Shown: piece by piece, positions 51,640 to 61,083 of the stretch
Layout of the letters: every line of letters starts with the position of its first letter
How positions within the stretch are numbered: the first letter of the stretch is position 1
Assembly (NCBI RefSeq): GCF_017745675.1
Contig: NZ_JAFLJM010000016.1
Span: forward strand, 1 to 64,000
Source of the DNA: Alkalihalobacillus sp. BA299
GTDB taxonomy: Bacteria > Bacillota > Bacilli > Bacillales > Bacillaceae_F
Length of the DNA: 64,000 nt
Reading direction: 5' to 3'
Notes under the pieces: generated by a model
The model's input: only the letters and a program-made list of their open reading frames with translations
What the model was told of the DNA's origin: nothing
The model's database searches: none
Translations under genes and position numbers: made by a program

Positions 51640-51942
51640 TTGTTTCAAAACGTTTTAGATGCTTTGGATGTCGCACTTCAAGACTGGGGAATGATGCAAG
51701 AAACGTCAGGAGATGAAGGAGCTGAACATGCTGAAAGGTTTGAACGACATTTTTACGATTTTATTGATGAGTTCGAAAAGTGGTTTCAAACGCTTGACCC
51801 TCAGCCCAAAGAGGTAAAAGAGGCGGAAGATTTAGCAGAAGTCTTACAGATTGAAAACCTTCTGCCAGGTCCTCTGCAATTAAATTTTACGATGGAGCTC
51901 GAACGTATCATTGACGGATACGAGACAACTCGTTTTGACTAA
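51640..51942 (+). CDS. hypothetical acidic protein, 100 residues
   Basis: I do not recognise this protein. It is acidic and helical (FERHFYDFIDEFEKWFQTLD; EAEDLAEVLQIENLLPGP) with a conserved-looking C terminus (MELERIIDGYETTRFD). The start is TTG 51640 behind AAAGGGGG. It lies 21 bp after mhqD and before a terminator, so it is the third gene of that operon. No cofactor motif is visible. Confidence 0.65.
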   Translation: MFQNVLDALDVALQDWGMMQETSGDEGAEHAERFERHFYDFIDEFEKWFQTLDPQPKEVKEAEDLAEVLQIENLLPGPLQLNFTMELERIIDGYETTRFD

Positions 51943-51964
51943 GGATAAAGAAATGTAACGTTTA

Positions 51965-51997
51965 ACAAGTCCCACATCGTAGTGGGACTTGTATTTT
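51965..51997 (+). terminator. terminator of the mhq operon
   Basis: ACAAGTCCCAC (51965-51975) pairs perfectly with GTGGGACTTGT (51982-51992), then a T-run. Confidence 0.9.
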
Positions 51998-52154
51998 TGT
52001 AGGATGGAGAATTTTCGAACCATCAAAAACAGCTATAGAGTAAATTCCCCCATCCATTAATAAAATATCTTGAAATAGCTAAACAAAAGTTTCGTATTGC
52101 GAAATATTCATAAACAGATTAAAATAAAGAAAAACAGAATATGGGGTTACAACG

Positions 52155-53381
52155 ATGAATCGCAAATTAATATTGTATACGAAAGCTTTATCTGATTTTG
52201 GTATGTTTATGGATTTAATTGTGTTAAATGTTATCATTTATGCAGCAACAGGAAGTACCGTTTGGCTTGCGGCAACGATGGCTGCTCGTACGATCGGTGG
52301 CGTATTATCGAGTCTTTTTTCAGGGGTTTTAGCTGATCGGTTTAATCGCAGAAAAATAATGATTATTAGTGATTTTTTACGTGCAGGGATTATACTTGCT
52401 CTTATTCCATTTCCGAATCCAACGATGATTATTCTGGCCTCATTTTTCATTGGGTTTGTGAATAGTAGTTTCATGGTCAGTTTTAGTGCTGAAATTCCGC
52501 AAATTTTTGGAGAGAAAAATGTGTTACCAACTAATGCTTTAATAGCTCGATTAACGTCTATTAGCTTAGTGTCAGGGTTTCTTGCAGCAGCTATCATCAC
52601 AGATTATCTTGGTTACAAATTAACGTTATTAATTGATGCAGCAACGTACTTAATCTCAGGGATTGTATTACTCAAAGTAAAATGGGACTCACCTATAGCC
52701 CGAACGAAGGAAATTGCTATTGGGGTATCTCAAAAGCTGAAGTCAGTTTGGACCGATATTATAGAAGTCTATTCGTATTTAATAGTTGCACCAATGTTAA
52801 TGTTTGTGAATATCGTCTTTCTTGTTGGTGCATTTGCAGGTAGCTCACATAATTTGGGCATTCCGTTATTGGCTGAAGACATAAATCCCGTGAGACAAAG
52901 CTTTTATTATGGCTTGATTTGGGCTGTTTGGGGAGTAGGATCCGTGTTTGCGACCTATACATTACCGAAGCTGCCGTGGCTAAAGGGTCAAAAAATCTAC
53001 TTTACATGCTTTATTTCAGCAATTCTAATGTCAACCGGTTTCATTATCTTTTTATCAGGCATAAATATTTGGATCATTCTCTTATTTGCTTTTATTACCG
53101 GAATATTTGATGCTTGTTTTACAACCTTACATGCAACGATTTTGCAAAGGACAGAAAATCACATTCGCGGCCGTATTTTCGGGGTTGGAATGTTATTAAA
53201 ATCGCTCGGTTTTGCAGGAGGCTTTGTTGTTGCTCCATGGATCCTTTCTCACATGACGATGCCGCAAATGGTATGGTTAATGCATGGAACATTAATTACA
53301 GTTACTCTTTTTGTTTTGGGATTAGCGCTTGGTATAGTGACGCGAGGTAAAAAAGTTACTGAGACCAAAGAAGTTTCTTAA
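52155..53381 (+). CDS. MFS efflux transporter
   Basis: A 408-residue major facilitator protein with twelve membrane helices. The MFS signature loop between helices 2 and 3 reads GVLADRFNRRKIMIISD, and the mirrored loop in the second half has HIRGRIFGVGM. It belongs to the drug or macrolide efflux branch (MefA-like or DHA1). The substrate cannot be known. It has no operon partner; the ATG is at 52155 behind ATGGGGTT, a weak site. Confidence 0.82.
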   Translation: MNRKLILYTKALSDFGMFMDLIVLNVIIYAATGSTVWLAATMAARTIGGVLSSLFSGVLADRFNRRKIMIISDFLRAGIILALIPFPNPTMIILASFFIGFVNSSFMVSFSAEIPQIFGEKNVLPTNALIARLTSISLVSGFLAAAIITDYLGYKLTLLIDAATYLISGIVLLKVKWDSPIARTKEIAIGVSQKLKSVWTDIIEVYSYLIVAPMLMFVNIVFLVGAFAGSSHNLGIPLLAEDINPVRQSFYYGLIWAVWGVGSVFATYTLPKLPWLKGQKIYFTCFISAILMSTGFIIFLSGINIWIILLFAFITGIFDACFTTLHATILQRTENHIRGRIFGVGMLLKSLGFAGGFVVAPWILSHMTMPQMVWLMHGTLITVTLFVLGLALGIVTRGKKVTETKEVS

Positions 53382-53516
53382 ATTTTAATAAATTTGACTA
53401 GATAAAGGGTCGATACGGTAATGAACTATTATAACTTGGTGGAGTGAGACCTAATCCAAATTGCTTGTAATTAAAGTAACCATCAGGTAACATTGGAATA
53501 TATAGGAGGAGATACG

Positions 53517-54023
53517 ATGTTAAGTGAAAAATTGTTAAATGCTTTAAATGAACAAATGAATTTTGAATTTGAATCAGCACATACATATATGGCGATGGCT
53601 GCTTGGTGCTCTGCACAAAGTTTGGACGGATTTGCAAATTTTTTCTTAGTTCAGGCTGAGGAAGAGCGTTTCCATGCGATGAAATTTTATAACTATATTA
53701 ACGATCGTGGGAAACGAGCGATTATTACTGGATATAATACACCGAAAAATGATTTTGACACGATATTAGACGTATATAAAAATGGATATGCTCATGAGCA
53801 AAAGGTAACTAAAAATATTTATAAATTATCAGACATAGCAATGGATGAGCGTGAACATGCGACTATTCAGTTTTTAAAATTCTTTCTCGATGAGCAAGTA
53901 GAAGAAGAAGCAATGTTTGATAATATTATTGAAAAGTTAAAAAGAATTCAAAACGATAATAATGCATTATTCATGCTTGATGACGAATTTTCAAAGCGAA
54001 CATTTGCACCAGAAGAAAATTAA
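53517..54023 (+). CDS. ferritin (FtnA-type)
   Basis: A 168-residue non-haem ferritin that forms 24-mer iron storage shells. The four-helix bundle carries ferroxidase ligands: FEFESAHTYMAMAAW (Glu and Tyr), QAEEERFHAMKFYNYI (Glu-x2-His) and the third-helix region IYKLSDIAMDEREHATIQFL. The frame opens at 53493, but ATG 53517 is the real start behind AGGAGG. It has no operon partner and ends with a perfect terminator. It complements the iron importer at 6.6-10.6 kb. Confidence 0.9.
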   Translation: MLSEKLLNALNEQMNFEFESAHTYMAMAAWCSAQSLDGFANFFLVQAEEERFHAMKFYNYINDRGKRAIITGYNTPKNDFDTILDVYKNGYAHEQKVTKNIYKLSDIAMDEREHATIQFLKFFLDEQVEEEAMFDNIIEKLKRIQNDNNALFMLDDEFSKRTFAPEEN

Positions 54024-54051
54024 GTTTTAGTAAAAAACGGTTGGTTTGATT

Positions 54052-54083
54052 AAAAAGCTTAGAGGAGATACTCTAAGCTTTTT
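54052..54083 (+). terminator. terminator of ferritin gene
   Basis: AAAAAGCTTAGAG (54052-54064) pairs perfectly with CTCTAAGCTTTTT (54071-54083). Confidence 0.92.
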
Positions 54084-54232
54084 ACCATTTTATTAGACAT
54101 TTTCATTTCGTTTTACAATCCCTTTTCGAACCTATATATAAAAATAGGAAAATGATTACTCCTGTCTGTTTAACATCACATAATTTCCAGTTAATTGGGG
54201 AAATTAGGAGAAACCATTAGTGGAGGAAGAAC

Positions 54233-55786
54233 ATGACAATGAATAGTAAAAATAGTGATCATCAATTTCCTAGATTTCCTGAACCATATTGGCGGGAACA
54301 GATACAGTTTCCTTCATTTCCTTCGTTAACAAAAAATATTTTAGTTGATGTTGGTATTGTTGGAGCAGGTATTACAGGGATAACAACTGCATATTTGCTT
54401 AGTCAAGCGGGTGTAAAAGTAGCTTTAATTGATGCAGGGGTTATCCTTAATGGTACGACGGGGCATACGACGGCAAAAGTAACTGCTCAGCATGGAGTGA
54501 TTTATGATGAACTTATCCAACATTTCGGAGAGGAAAAAGCAAAGCAATACTATCAAGCGAATGATCAAGCAAGAGTCTTTATTAAAGATATGGTTTCATC
54601 ATTAAATATAAATTGTGATTTTATTGAACAGGATGCCTATATTTATACGAACTCCGAACAAGAATTGAATAAATTGGAAAAGGAAGCAAAAGCCTATGAA
54701 AAGCTAGGGATTCCAGGTTCAATCGTCGAAACGATGCCACTACAAATTCCTATGAAACGTGCGGTTATTATGGATAAACAAGCACAGTTCCACCCAATAA
54801 AATATTTATTACCACTTGTAGAGGAAATTAAAAGGGCAGGTGGACTTATTTTTGAAAACACGACCGCGGTTAATGTAGAAGAGGAGGACCAGCCAAAAAT
54901 CATCACAAAAAATGGTCATCATGTGACTTGTAAATATGTGGTCTCTTGTTCTCATTTTCCGTTTTATGATGGGATGGGTTTTTATTTTGCGAGAATGCAT
55001 TCTGAACGGTCGTATGTCGTTGCTGTTAAGACGGATCAACAATTTCCTGGAGGTATGTATTTAAGCTCAGAATCCCCGACTCGATCCATAAGATCAACAC
55101 CGTTTGGCGATGATCAGTTGCTCCTTTTAGGAGGGGATGGGCATAAAACAGGACAAGGTATTAATACGATGAAACATTATGAGGCGCTCGTTCAATTTGG
55201 GAAGGAAGTACTCGGGCTAACAGACATTCAGTATCGATGGTCCGCACAAGATCTCTATTCATTAGACAAAGTGCCGTATGTAGGTCCTATAACATCAAGT
55301 AAAGAAAACATTCTCGTTGCAACTGGATACCGGAAATGGGGAATGACAAACAGTACAGCAGCAGCGATGATGCTAAAAGATCTCATTATTGAAGGAAAGC
55401 ATCAGTATCAAGATGTATTTACACCTTCCCGCTTCAAGGCAGACCCAAGTATTAAGGAAATGGTTGCTCAAAACGTCAATGTCGCAGTTGAGTTAGTGAA
55501 AGGCAAGTTAGAGACACTTCATAAATATCCTGAAGATGTTCAAGTGGGTGAAGGGGTACATGTAAAAGTCGACGGAAAAAAAGCAGGGGCTTATCGGGAT
55601 GAGGACGGAGTGCTTCATTGTGTAGATACTACGTGTACACATATGGGCTGTGAAGTCGAATGGAACGAAGGAGACCGATCGTGGGATTGTCCATGTCATG
55701 GCTCGAGATTTTCAATCGATGGTGATGTCATTGAAGGTCCAGCTGATCAGCCATTAAAGAAATTAAAGATAGATAAAACTTCTTAA
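54233..55786 (+). CDS. FAD-dependent oxidoreductase with C-terminal Rieske domain (YhfW-like)
   Basis: A 517-residue fusion. Residues about 1-400 form a DadA-type amine/glycine oxidase FAD fold, with the dinucleotide motif VGIVGAGITGITTAYLL near residue 39 and GTTGHTTAKVTAQHG. Residues about 420-517 form a Rieske [2Fe-2S] domain with both ligand loops intact: CTHMGC and CPCHGSRFS. The same arrangement is found in YhfW of B. subtilis. The substrate is unknown; electrons probably flow from the flavin to the cluster or back. It is monocistronic with its own terminator. Confidence 0.88.
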   Translation: MTMNSKNSDHQFPRFPEPYWREQIQFPSFPSLTKNILVDVGIVGAGITGITTAYLLSQAGVKVALIDAGVILNGTTGHTTAKVTAQHGVIYDELIQHFGEEKAKQYYQANDQARVFIKDMVSSLNINCDFIEQDAYIYTNSEQELNKLEKEAKAYEKLGIPGSIVETMPLQIPMKRAVIMDKQAQFHPIKYLLPLVEEIKRAGGLIFENTTAVNVEEEDQPKIITKNGHHVTCKYVVSCSHFPFYDGMGFYFARMHSERSYVVAVKTDQQFPGGMYLSSESPTRSIRSTPFGDDQLLLLGGDGHKTGQGINTMKHYEALVQFGKEVLGLTDIQYRWSAQDLYSLDKVPYVGPITSSKENILVATGYRKWGMTNSTAAAMMLKDLIIEGKHQYQDVFTPSRFKADPSIKEMVAQNVNVAVELVKGKLETLHKYPEDVQVGEGVHVKVDGKKAGAYRDEDGVLHCVDTTCTHMGCEVEWNEGDRSWDCPCHGSRFSIDGDVIEGPADQPLKKLKIDKTS

Positions 55787-55834
55787 TCATTAGTTTAAGC
55801 TCAAAAAAGTCACAATAAAAAGAAAGAATCCAAT

Positions 55835-55862
55835 ATACACGTTGAATTCGTTCAACGTGTAT
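55835..55862. terminator. bidirectional terminator
   Basis: ATACACGTTGAA (55835-55846) pairs perfectly with TTCAACGTGTAT (55851-55862) around the loop TTCG, then TTATTTTG. It sits between the convergent yhfW-like and kapB genes. Confidence 0.85.
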
Positions 55863-55895
55863 TATTTTGTTGGAGTGAATTTGGTTATTTTGTGT

Positions 55896-56282
55896 TTATC
55901 CTTTAAAATAGTCTTTTTCCAAATTCCGGAGCATTTCCATTGATTTTTTCGCCCAAAAACTATTGTCAGCATCAAGTTCTGAATACTGTTGTTTCAAAGC
56001 TTGTTTTAGTGAGTTTTCATAAGTTGGAATTTCTCCATCATAAGGTTTAACGTATACATTAGGAATATTTGTTTGTTCGCGGTAGGCTAATGCTCTTCGT
56101 TCGTGAAAAAATGCTACATCAGCTTCTTTTGGGTTATGTAAGTCACCTTGGTCTGGATGCTTAAGCACCGCTAGTACCCGCACAACATATTGAGATGGTC
56201 TAACATTTGTGATTTCACCAATGTATTTACCTGTCTTATAGATCCCTGTAACAATTTGTCCAATGTCTAATGATTTATCCAT
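55896..56282 (-). CDS. kapB: kinase-associated protein B
   Basis: A 128-residue protein that matches KapB, which in B. subtilis is needed for KinB to start the sporulation phosphorelay. The N-terminal fold (IGQIVTGIYKTGKYIGEI) is SH3-like; the C-terminal part (PYDGEIPTYENSLKQAL) is helical. A reading frame from 56324 exists, but ATG 56282 with AAAAGGGTG upstream gives exactly 128 residues, the B. subtilis length. No signal peptide is visible, although the family is often called lipoprotein. The kinB gene is not in the window. Confidence 0.85.
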   Translation of the reverse strand: MDKSLDIGQIVTGIYKTGKYIGEITNVRPSQYVVRVLAVLKHPDQGDLHNPKEADVAFFHERRALAYREQTNIPNVYVKPYDGEIPTYENSLKQALKQQYSELDADNSFWAKKSMEMLRNLEKDYFKG

Positions 56283-56528
56283 ATATAAAACACCCTTTTC
56301 ATTCTTTTTTACTAATGATATCATAACAAAGGGAATTGTTCCTATTGATTACATAACCAACTACGCATCCATACATACATCGTATTAACAAGGCTGTTAT
56401 TAAAGGAGGAGTTATATTTAATAAACTTAAAATGGTTGACGTCTGTATGTGTAAGAATTTTATTTGTAGAGTGTGTAGAATGTTTACTAGTAAAGGGGAA
56501 ATACTTTAAAAAAAGGGGGAAGAAAACA

Positions 56529-56723
56529 ATGACAGAAGAAATGGAATCACATGTGCATGTCGGAGATATTATTGAAATCAAAAAAGGTCAAGAAAAGGGA
56601 GAAAATGCAAAAGTAATTGCTGTTTATAATAATTCTGTTGCGGTTGAATTGAATAGGAAAGAAAAGAATGGAAATCCGGCAAGAACGATTGTTAACCACA
56701 GTAAATATGTTGTGAAATCCTAA
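56529..56723 (+). CDS. DUF2187 family protein (YkvS-like), KOW-type
   Basis: A 64-residue protein with a KOW-like beta-barrel core: VGDIIEIKKGQEKGENAKVI, then AVELNRKEKNGNPARTIVNH. It probably binds RNA or ribosomes, but this is family-level inference. ATG 56529 is preceded by AAAGGGGGAAG. It resembles YkvS of B. subtilis, whose locus also holds the queuosine genes; here those are 5 kb away. It ends with a terminator. Confidence 0.8.
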   Translation: MTEEMESHVHVGDIIEIKKGQEKGENAKVIAVYNNSVAVELNRKEKNGNPARTIVNHSKYVVKS

Positions 56724-56730
56724 ATTTATG

Positions 56731-56765
56731 AAAAGCAACAACGGTTATTACGCGTTGTTGCTTTT
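56731..56765. terminator. bidirectional terminator
   Basis: AAAAGCAACAACG (56731-56743) pairs perfectly with CGTTGTTGCTTTT (56753-56765) between convergent genes. Confidence 0.9.
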
Positions 56766-56773
56766 CCGCTATA

Positions 56774-57244
56774 TTATATTCGTTTAAACCCTTCCTCGTC
56801 TAAATACGCAGTGGCTTCACCGTATGAATTGAAGGTACCGTCCAAATTCATACCTGCATATACATTCCACATATCCTCTTCCTTCATTAGAACAAGTGAT
56901 TGTTTGTCACGGTTAACCCAAGTCTCTTCTGCATTTTCATCCTCTTGATTCTGCTGTACTTGTTGAAGTTCATCTAGTGAAATGATCGATTGCTGAATAA
57001 TGGTTCGAAGCTCACTTTCTGTGAACTCACGAATATTAACCATTCCTTTTGAATCGCTTGAATACCCTTTAATATTTCCTGCGTAGACAAAACCATTTCC
57101 ATTTGGATGTAAATGATAGACAACATTTTTCTTATCGGTCTTACTTTCCTCATACTGAAAATTAACTCTTCCAAGGGAAACATTTTTTCTTGTCAATTCG
57201 TTAAAGGATTCAATGATCGCTAATTTTTCTGCAAATGTTAACAT
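56774..57244 (-). CDS. hypothetical protein, 156 residues
   Basis: I do not recognise this protein. The N-terminal half has mixed alpha/beta segments (RVNFQYEESKTDKKNVVYHL; GNGFVYAGNIKGY) and the C-terminal half an acidic linker (LQQVQQNQEDENAEETW) followed by KQSLVLMKEEDMWNVYAGM and YGEATAYLDEEGFKRI. The last part recalls a small-domain protein that is often attached to larger ones. It starts at ATG 57244 behind GGAGG and stands alone. Cytoplasmic. Confidence 0.65.
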   Translation of the reverse strand: MLTFAEKLAIIESFNELTRKNVSLGRVNFQYEESKTDKKNVVYHLHPNGNGFVYAGNIKGYSSDSKGMVNIREFTESELRTIIQQSIISLDELQQVQQNQEDENAEETWVNRDKQSLVLMKEEDMWNVYAGMNLDGTFNSYGEATAYLDEEGFKRI

Positions 57245-57393
57245 AATTCCTCCAATGTTGTAGGTAGTTTATCCATTATAGCATAACGTTTTCCTTTCCA
57301 GAAAAAAAGGAAGATGAATTTCTAGTGCATGCTTTTACAAAACGAAGAGACACTAACATTCGTAGACTATACTTATAAGGAGGTTATTCTATA

Positions 57394-58029
57394 ATGAAAC
57401 GAATTCAAGTCGTAATCGTAGCAGTTTTACTTATGGCTTCCCTATTTTCTGTACAGCCCGCCGCTAACGCTGAAATTAAAATGTTTAAAGAACCACCGTT
57501 TTCTCACTACAAAGTCTCACCTGGAGACTCTTTCTGGTTTATCGCCAAACGATATGGTTTAGACTATCGTGAGCTAATGAGGTTAAATCCAGATGTTGAA
57601 CCAAGAAATATGCATGTTGGTGAAATTATTCGTCTAAAACCAGAAGCTTCACACCATAGTGCGTTTGAAGATCAAGTTGCAGCACTTGTTAACCAAGAAC
57701 GACAAAAGAATGGGTTAAAGCCGCTTCAGCATCGAGCAGATGTTAAAAATGTTGCACATAAGAAAGCTGAAGACTTAATCAATTCTAATTATTTTTCACA
57801 CAACAGTCCAAACTACGGTTCACCATTTGATATGTTAAGAACGTTTGGAATTAGCTATCAATCTGCAGGTGAAAATATTGCTAAAGGTCAAAGAACACCA
57901 GAAGAAGTAATGAATGCATGGATGAACTCACAGGGGCATCGCCAAAACATACTTAATCCACAGTTTGATACGATTGGTGTTGGGTTCTATCACGGTGCTT
58001 GGGTTCAAATGTTTATTAAAGCGAGATAA
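57394..58029 (+). CDS. secreted CAP-domain protein with LysM domain (YkwD-like)
   Basis: A 211-residue secreted protein. The signal peptide (MKRIQVVIVAVLLMASLFSV, cleavage near ANA) is followed by a LysM domain (about 38-82; HYKVSPGDSFWFIAKRYGL), which binds peptidoglycan, and a CAP/SCP domain (about 90-211). The CAP signature blocks are VAALVNQERQKNGL, AHKKAEDLINSNYFSHNSP, SAGENIAKGQ and SQGHRQNILNPQFDTIGVG. Proteins of this kind occur in Bacillus spores and cell walls. The ribosome site is AAGGAGG. It resembles YkwD and the spore coat protein family. Confidence 0.88.
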   Translation: MKRIQVVIVAVLLMASLFSVQPAANAEIKMFKEPPFSHYKVSPGDSFWFIAKRYGLDYRELMRLNPDVEPRNMHVGEIIRLKPEASHHSAFEDQVAALVNQERQKNGLKPLQHRADVKNVAHKKAEDLINSNYFSHNSPNYGSPFDMLRTFGISYQSAGENIAKGQRTPEEVMNAWMNSQGHRQNILNPQFDTIGVGFYHGAWVQMFIKAR

Positions 58030-58150
58030 ATTAAAAGGAATCAAGAGGCTGACAAAGAATTGTTGGTCTCCTTTTTACGGATGTATTTTAAGAAATTTCC
58101 TATTCTTTCAATATTATGTTACACTATAAATACTTTGAAAGGGTGATATA

Positions 58151-58354
58151 ATGAAAAGTTATACAATTCAACTGCTTGAAATGGTAAAGGATTCTAAAAG
58201 AGCAATTTCTTATGAAGGTGCTGCAAAGAAGTTAAAAGCAAGCAACCCACAACTCAAAGATACAAATAACAATACGCTTGTAACTAGAAAGATATTGGAG
58301 ATGCTCGTTGAAAGAGGACAAATCTCAAAGAATAAAGCAGGAAATTATCGATAA
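58151..58354 (+). CDS. small hypothetical protein, 67 residues
   Basis: A short basic protein (YTIQLLEMVKDSKRAISYEG; RKILEMLVERGQISKNKAGN) with the helix pattern of a small winged-helix domain: helix, helix with conserved Arg/Lys, and beta wing at the C terminus (KAGNYR). AAAGGGTGAT precedes ATG 58151. I do not recognise a family; a DNA-binding role is an inference from pattern only. It ends before a terminator at 58437. Confidence 0.6.
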   Translation: MKSYTIQLLEMVKDSKRAISYEGAAKKLKASNPQLKDTNNNTLVTRKILEMLVERGQISKNKAGNYR

Positions 58355-58695
58355 AATCAGTGGTTGTTTCTTAAAATGAAGCCAATCATTACTACCTTAT
58401 CTTAATATAAGATAAAAGTAAATAAAACAATACATGGCAAAAAACTCTCATTTGGGGAGTTTTTTTGTTATTCTGTGATTAAACCACTTTGAATAAAGAA
58501 ATGTGAAACATAGTTATGCTATGTATTATTTCCATTATAGTATACTATAATAGGCCTACTAAAAACATCTGTTTTTCAAAATTTTCAGAATAAAATGAAT
58601 GACTTAAGAGGATAAAGTCCTTTTTTTGTAGAATGATTAAAGGGGTATTTAATATGAAAAAAGTATGATGAAGTAGAGGAGAGGAAGCTAAAATA
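58355..58695. other. gene-free stretch after the 67-residue gene
   Basis: It contains the terminator at 58437 and, near 58510, a small ACATAG/CTATGT hairpin. A+T-rich TATACTATA-like boxes near 58540 could hold a -10. Nothing else is convincing. Confidence 0.5.
58437..58467 (+). terminator. terminator
   Basis: AAAAACTC pairs with GAGTTTTTTT around a short loop (58437-58467), followed by T residues. Confidence 0.8.
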
Positions 58696-59151
58696 ATGCT
58701 ATTTAATATATTACTTGGGTTCATTATACCTTGGGTCATTTTATTATTTGCTCTTAGAAACCATCTGAAATTAGTAATCCTTTTTACACCGATTGGTGCT
58801 GTTATTGCTTTTTTATTTAACGAAGTTGGATTTCAATACTTTTGGGGAATGAAGCCTATTTATAAAAATGTTACCTTATCTGCATTGCCAATCAATTTAG
58901 GTGTTTTTTCAGTAATGGCATGTTTTATTTGCTACTTTTTTACTAAACGTAAGGTAAATCCCTTGGTTTTGATTCTGGTGTTTAGTTTAATATTGACGGT
59001 TATAGAATGGATTGTTGTCGTTTATGAAATTTTATTTTATTTTAATGGATGGAATATTGGGTGGACTTATTTGAGCTATGTTTTAGCATTTGTTTTAACT
59101 TATGGATATTATGTGCTTCTCGTAAAATATAATATATTAAGAAAGGGTTGA
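58696..59151 (+). CDS. CBO0543-type small membrane protein
   Basis: A 151-residue protein with about five membrane helices (LLGFIIPWVILLFALRNHLK, then LVILFTPIGAVIAFLFNEVGF and later spans). The short loop GWNIGWTYLSYVLAFVLTY near the C terminus matches the CBO0543 family of unknown function. The ATG has GAGG and AGAGG sites upstream, but the spacing is long. The methyltransferase follows after 79 bp on the same strand. Confidence 0.65.
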   Translation: MLFNILLGFIIPWVILLFALRNHLKLVILFTPIGAVIAFLFNEVGFQYFWGMKPIYKNVTLSALPINLGVFSVMACFICYFFTKRKVNPLVLILVFSLILTVIEWIVVVYEILFYFNGWNIGWTYLSYVLAFVLTYGYYVLLVKYNILRKG

Positions 59152-59230
59152 TAAAAAAACGGTGAAATATTAAAGGAACACAGAAGAGCAACAATACGAT
59201 AATAGGTGAAATGAAAAGGGAGGTTAATAT

Positions 59231-59974
59231 ATGGGAGATGAAAAAGAACGAGTCATACGCCAATTCAATGACACTTCAGATGGTTATCTTGCGAGCAGTG
59301 TTCATGCAAAAGGAAAAGATTTAAGATGGATTGAAGAAGTTGTTCGTAGAGAAAGACGAGCAAAAGCGTTGGATGTAGCAACTGGTGCTGGACATACGGC
59401 ACTTTTATTAAGTCAATCAGTTGATGAAGTTGTCGCATTTGATATTACGCCAAATATGCTTCGGTTAGCAGAAAGTCAAGCGAACAAGAATGGTATAAGC
59501 AACATGTCATTTGTTTTAGGAGATGTTGAAAAGCTCCCTTTTTCGAATGAAACATATGATGTCGTTACTTGCCGGATTGCAGCTCACCATTTTCCAAACT
59601 TACAAAAAGCAATTGAAGAAATGTATCGTGTGTTGTCAAAGAACGGAATCCTCATCATTGTAGATAATTATATACCTGAGGCAAGTGGGAAAGATGACTT
59701 TATAAATACGATCGAGAGGTTAAGGGATCCTTCACATAACGAATGTGTGACCCTTTCAAAGTGGAAGGAACTTTTTATCGAAAGAAAATTTACTAATATA
59801 ATGTGTTATCAAACATGGACTTCTTCAATGGACTTAAATGAATGGGTGAGTCGAGCCAAACCTCCGAAAGAGAATAGAGCAAAAATATATGACTTAATTG
59901 AAAAAGAAAACTTAAATTGGATCGATAAACATCAGGTACATTTACAAAAAGTAATGTGGGTTTGCACGAAATAA
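59231..59974 (+). CDS. class I SAM-dependent methyltransferase (YcgJ-like)
   Basis: A 247-residue methyltransferase. SAM motif I is ALDVATGAGHTALLL near residue 46, motif II DEVVAFDITPNML, and the post-I block DVEKLPFSNETYDVVTCR with the acidic residue is near 97. The C-terminal half forms the substrate cap. It belongs to the UbiE/YcgJ group of small-molecule methyltransferases. The ATG 59231 follows GGGAGG. The substrate is unknown. Confidence 0.85.
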   Translation: MGDEKERVIRQFNDTSDGYLASSVHAKGKDLRWIEEVVRRERRAKALDVATGAGHTALLLSQSVDEVVAFDITPNMLRLAESQANKNGISNMSFVLGDVEKLPFSNETYDVVTCRIAAHHFPNLQKAIEEMYRVLSKNGILIIVDNYIPEASGKDDFINTIERLRDPSHNECVTLSKWKELFIERKFTNIMCYQTWTSSMDLNEWVSRAKPPKENRAKIYDLIEKENLNWIDKHQVHLQKVMWVCTK

Positions 59975-60081
59975 AAAGAGAATTAGCTTTGTATTATAGG
60001 GTATCAGTTTACTGTTATTTATTAATGATCTATGGTCAATGTTACAAAACAAAAGAATATGTATACCTCAACTTCAACATT

Positions 60082-61083
60082 TTATGCAAAGCGGTAATAG
60101 ATTAATAAAATTGTAGCTAGGACAAAAATAAAGTTCAAGAAGACAAAAATCATTTGATCGATTACCGTTTTATGAATTTTTATAGGTGGCTTATAGAAAG
60201 ATACACCCTCAATAATAAAGGTGATTAATACAATGTGAATCATAAAATGTCCAATCACTTCAACCCAACCAAATAGCATGGTTGTCATTACAAAAATCCC
60301 CGTTAGAATAAACGATAACAGCCGATTTAAGATCCCTACAATTAATAAATAACCAACAATAAACTCGATAAATGCACTAAGAGAAACAAATGTCTCTGGT
60401 GAGAATAGAAACGTGGGAACATTATGATTGATAATAATATCAACTGACATTTCAGGGTAAACCCACTTTTCTACTGCAACCCAACACAGTGATAACCCAG
60501 TTGCTAAATATAAAAATGGAAAACTCCACTTTTCGTACTTCGTTTTAGACATAAATAGTACGAATACAATTGCTAAATAAAAGGCATAATCGAGCATATG
60601 AAAAGTCCCATGCTCAATAAACATCACTATAAATAACCCTAACATTACAACTGCGCCAGCCTTTGTTGCATAGTGATGAGGTATTAAAAGAAGTACAATG
60701 GTGACCCATGTTAAAATGGAAAGAACACCAGAGTGATGAACAAGTTCAGGTGCAAATAATGATCCTGATAACACCTGAAGAATAAGAGCTAAAGCAGTAC
60801 CATATTTTAAAATAACAGTCGTATATTTACGATAGCTTTCTAATTTACGGTCAAGCCTCTTAAGAGGATCAAGGGTCATCAATTTAGGTAAAACTTGAGG
60901 TAAGACAGCAAGTAAAATAGCTGAAAATATCGTCAATAATATAAATAATGGCGTAATAATTTGTTCAATGTTTTCTTTTGTCGGCTCTAAATCTGTAAAC
61001 CACTTCACATGAGCATTTGCAAACAATGGTGTGAATAACATTCCAAATAATATTACGATGAAAACAGTATATTTTTTAAACAT
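60082..61083 (-). CDS. hypothetical polytopic membrane protein, 333 residues
   Basis: A polytopic protein with a signal-peptide-like N terminus (VILFGMLFTPLFANA) and an extracellular segment starting HVKWFTDLEPTKENIEQI. About nine further hydrophobic spans follow, and many histidines face the membrane (VHHSG, IPHHYATK, EHGTFHMLDY, WVEVIGHFMIH), which suggests haem or metal contacts. It resembles DoxX-like or unassigned respiratory membrane proteins, but I cannot name it. The ATG 61083 follows GAGAGGTG. It is divergent from the que operon. Confidence 0.7.
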   Translation of the reverse strand: MFKKYTVFIVILFGMLFTPLFANAHVKWFTDLEPTKENIEQIITPLFILLTIFSAILLAVLPQVLPKLMTLDPLKRLDRKLESYRKYTTVILKYGTALALILQVLSGSLFAPELVHHSGVLSILTWVTIVLLLIPHHYATKAGAVVMLGLFIVMFIEHGTFHMLDYAFYLAIVFVLFMSKTKYEKWSFPFLYLATGLSLCWVAVEKWVYPEMSVDIIINHNVPTFLFSPETFVSLSAFIEFIVGYLLIVGILNRLLSFILTGIFVMTTMLFGWVEVIGHFMIHIVLITFIIEGVSFYKPPIKIHKTVIDQMIFVFLNFIFVLATILLIYYRFA

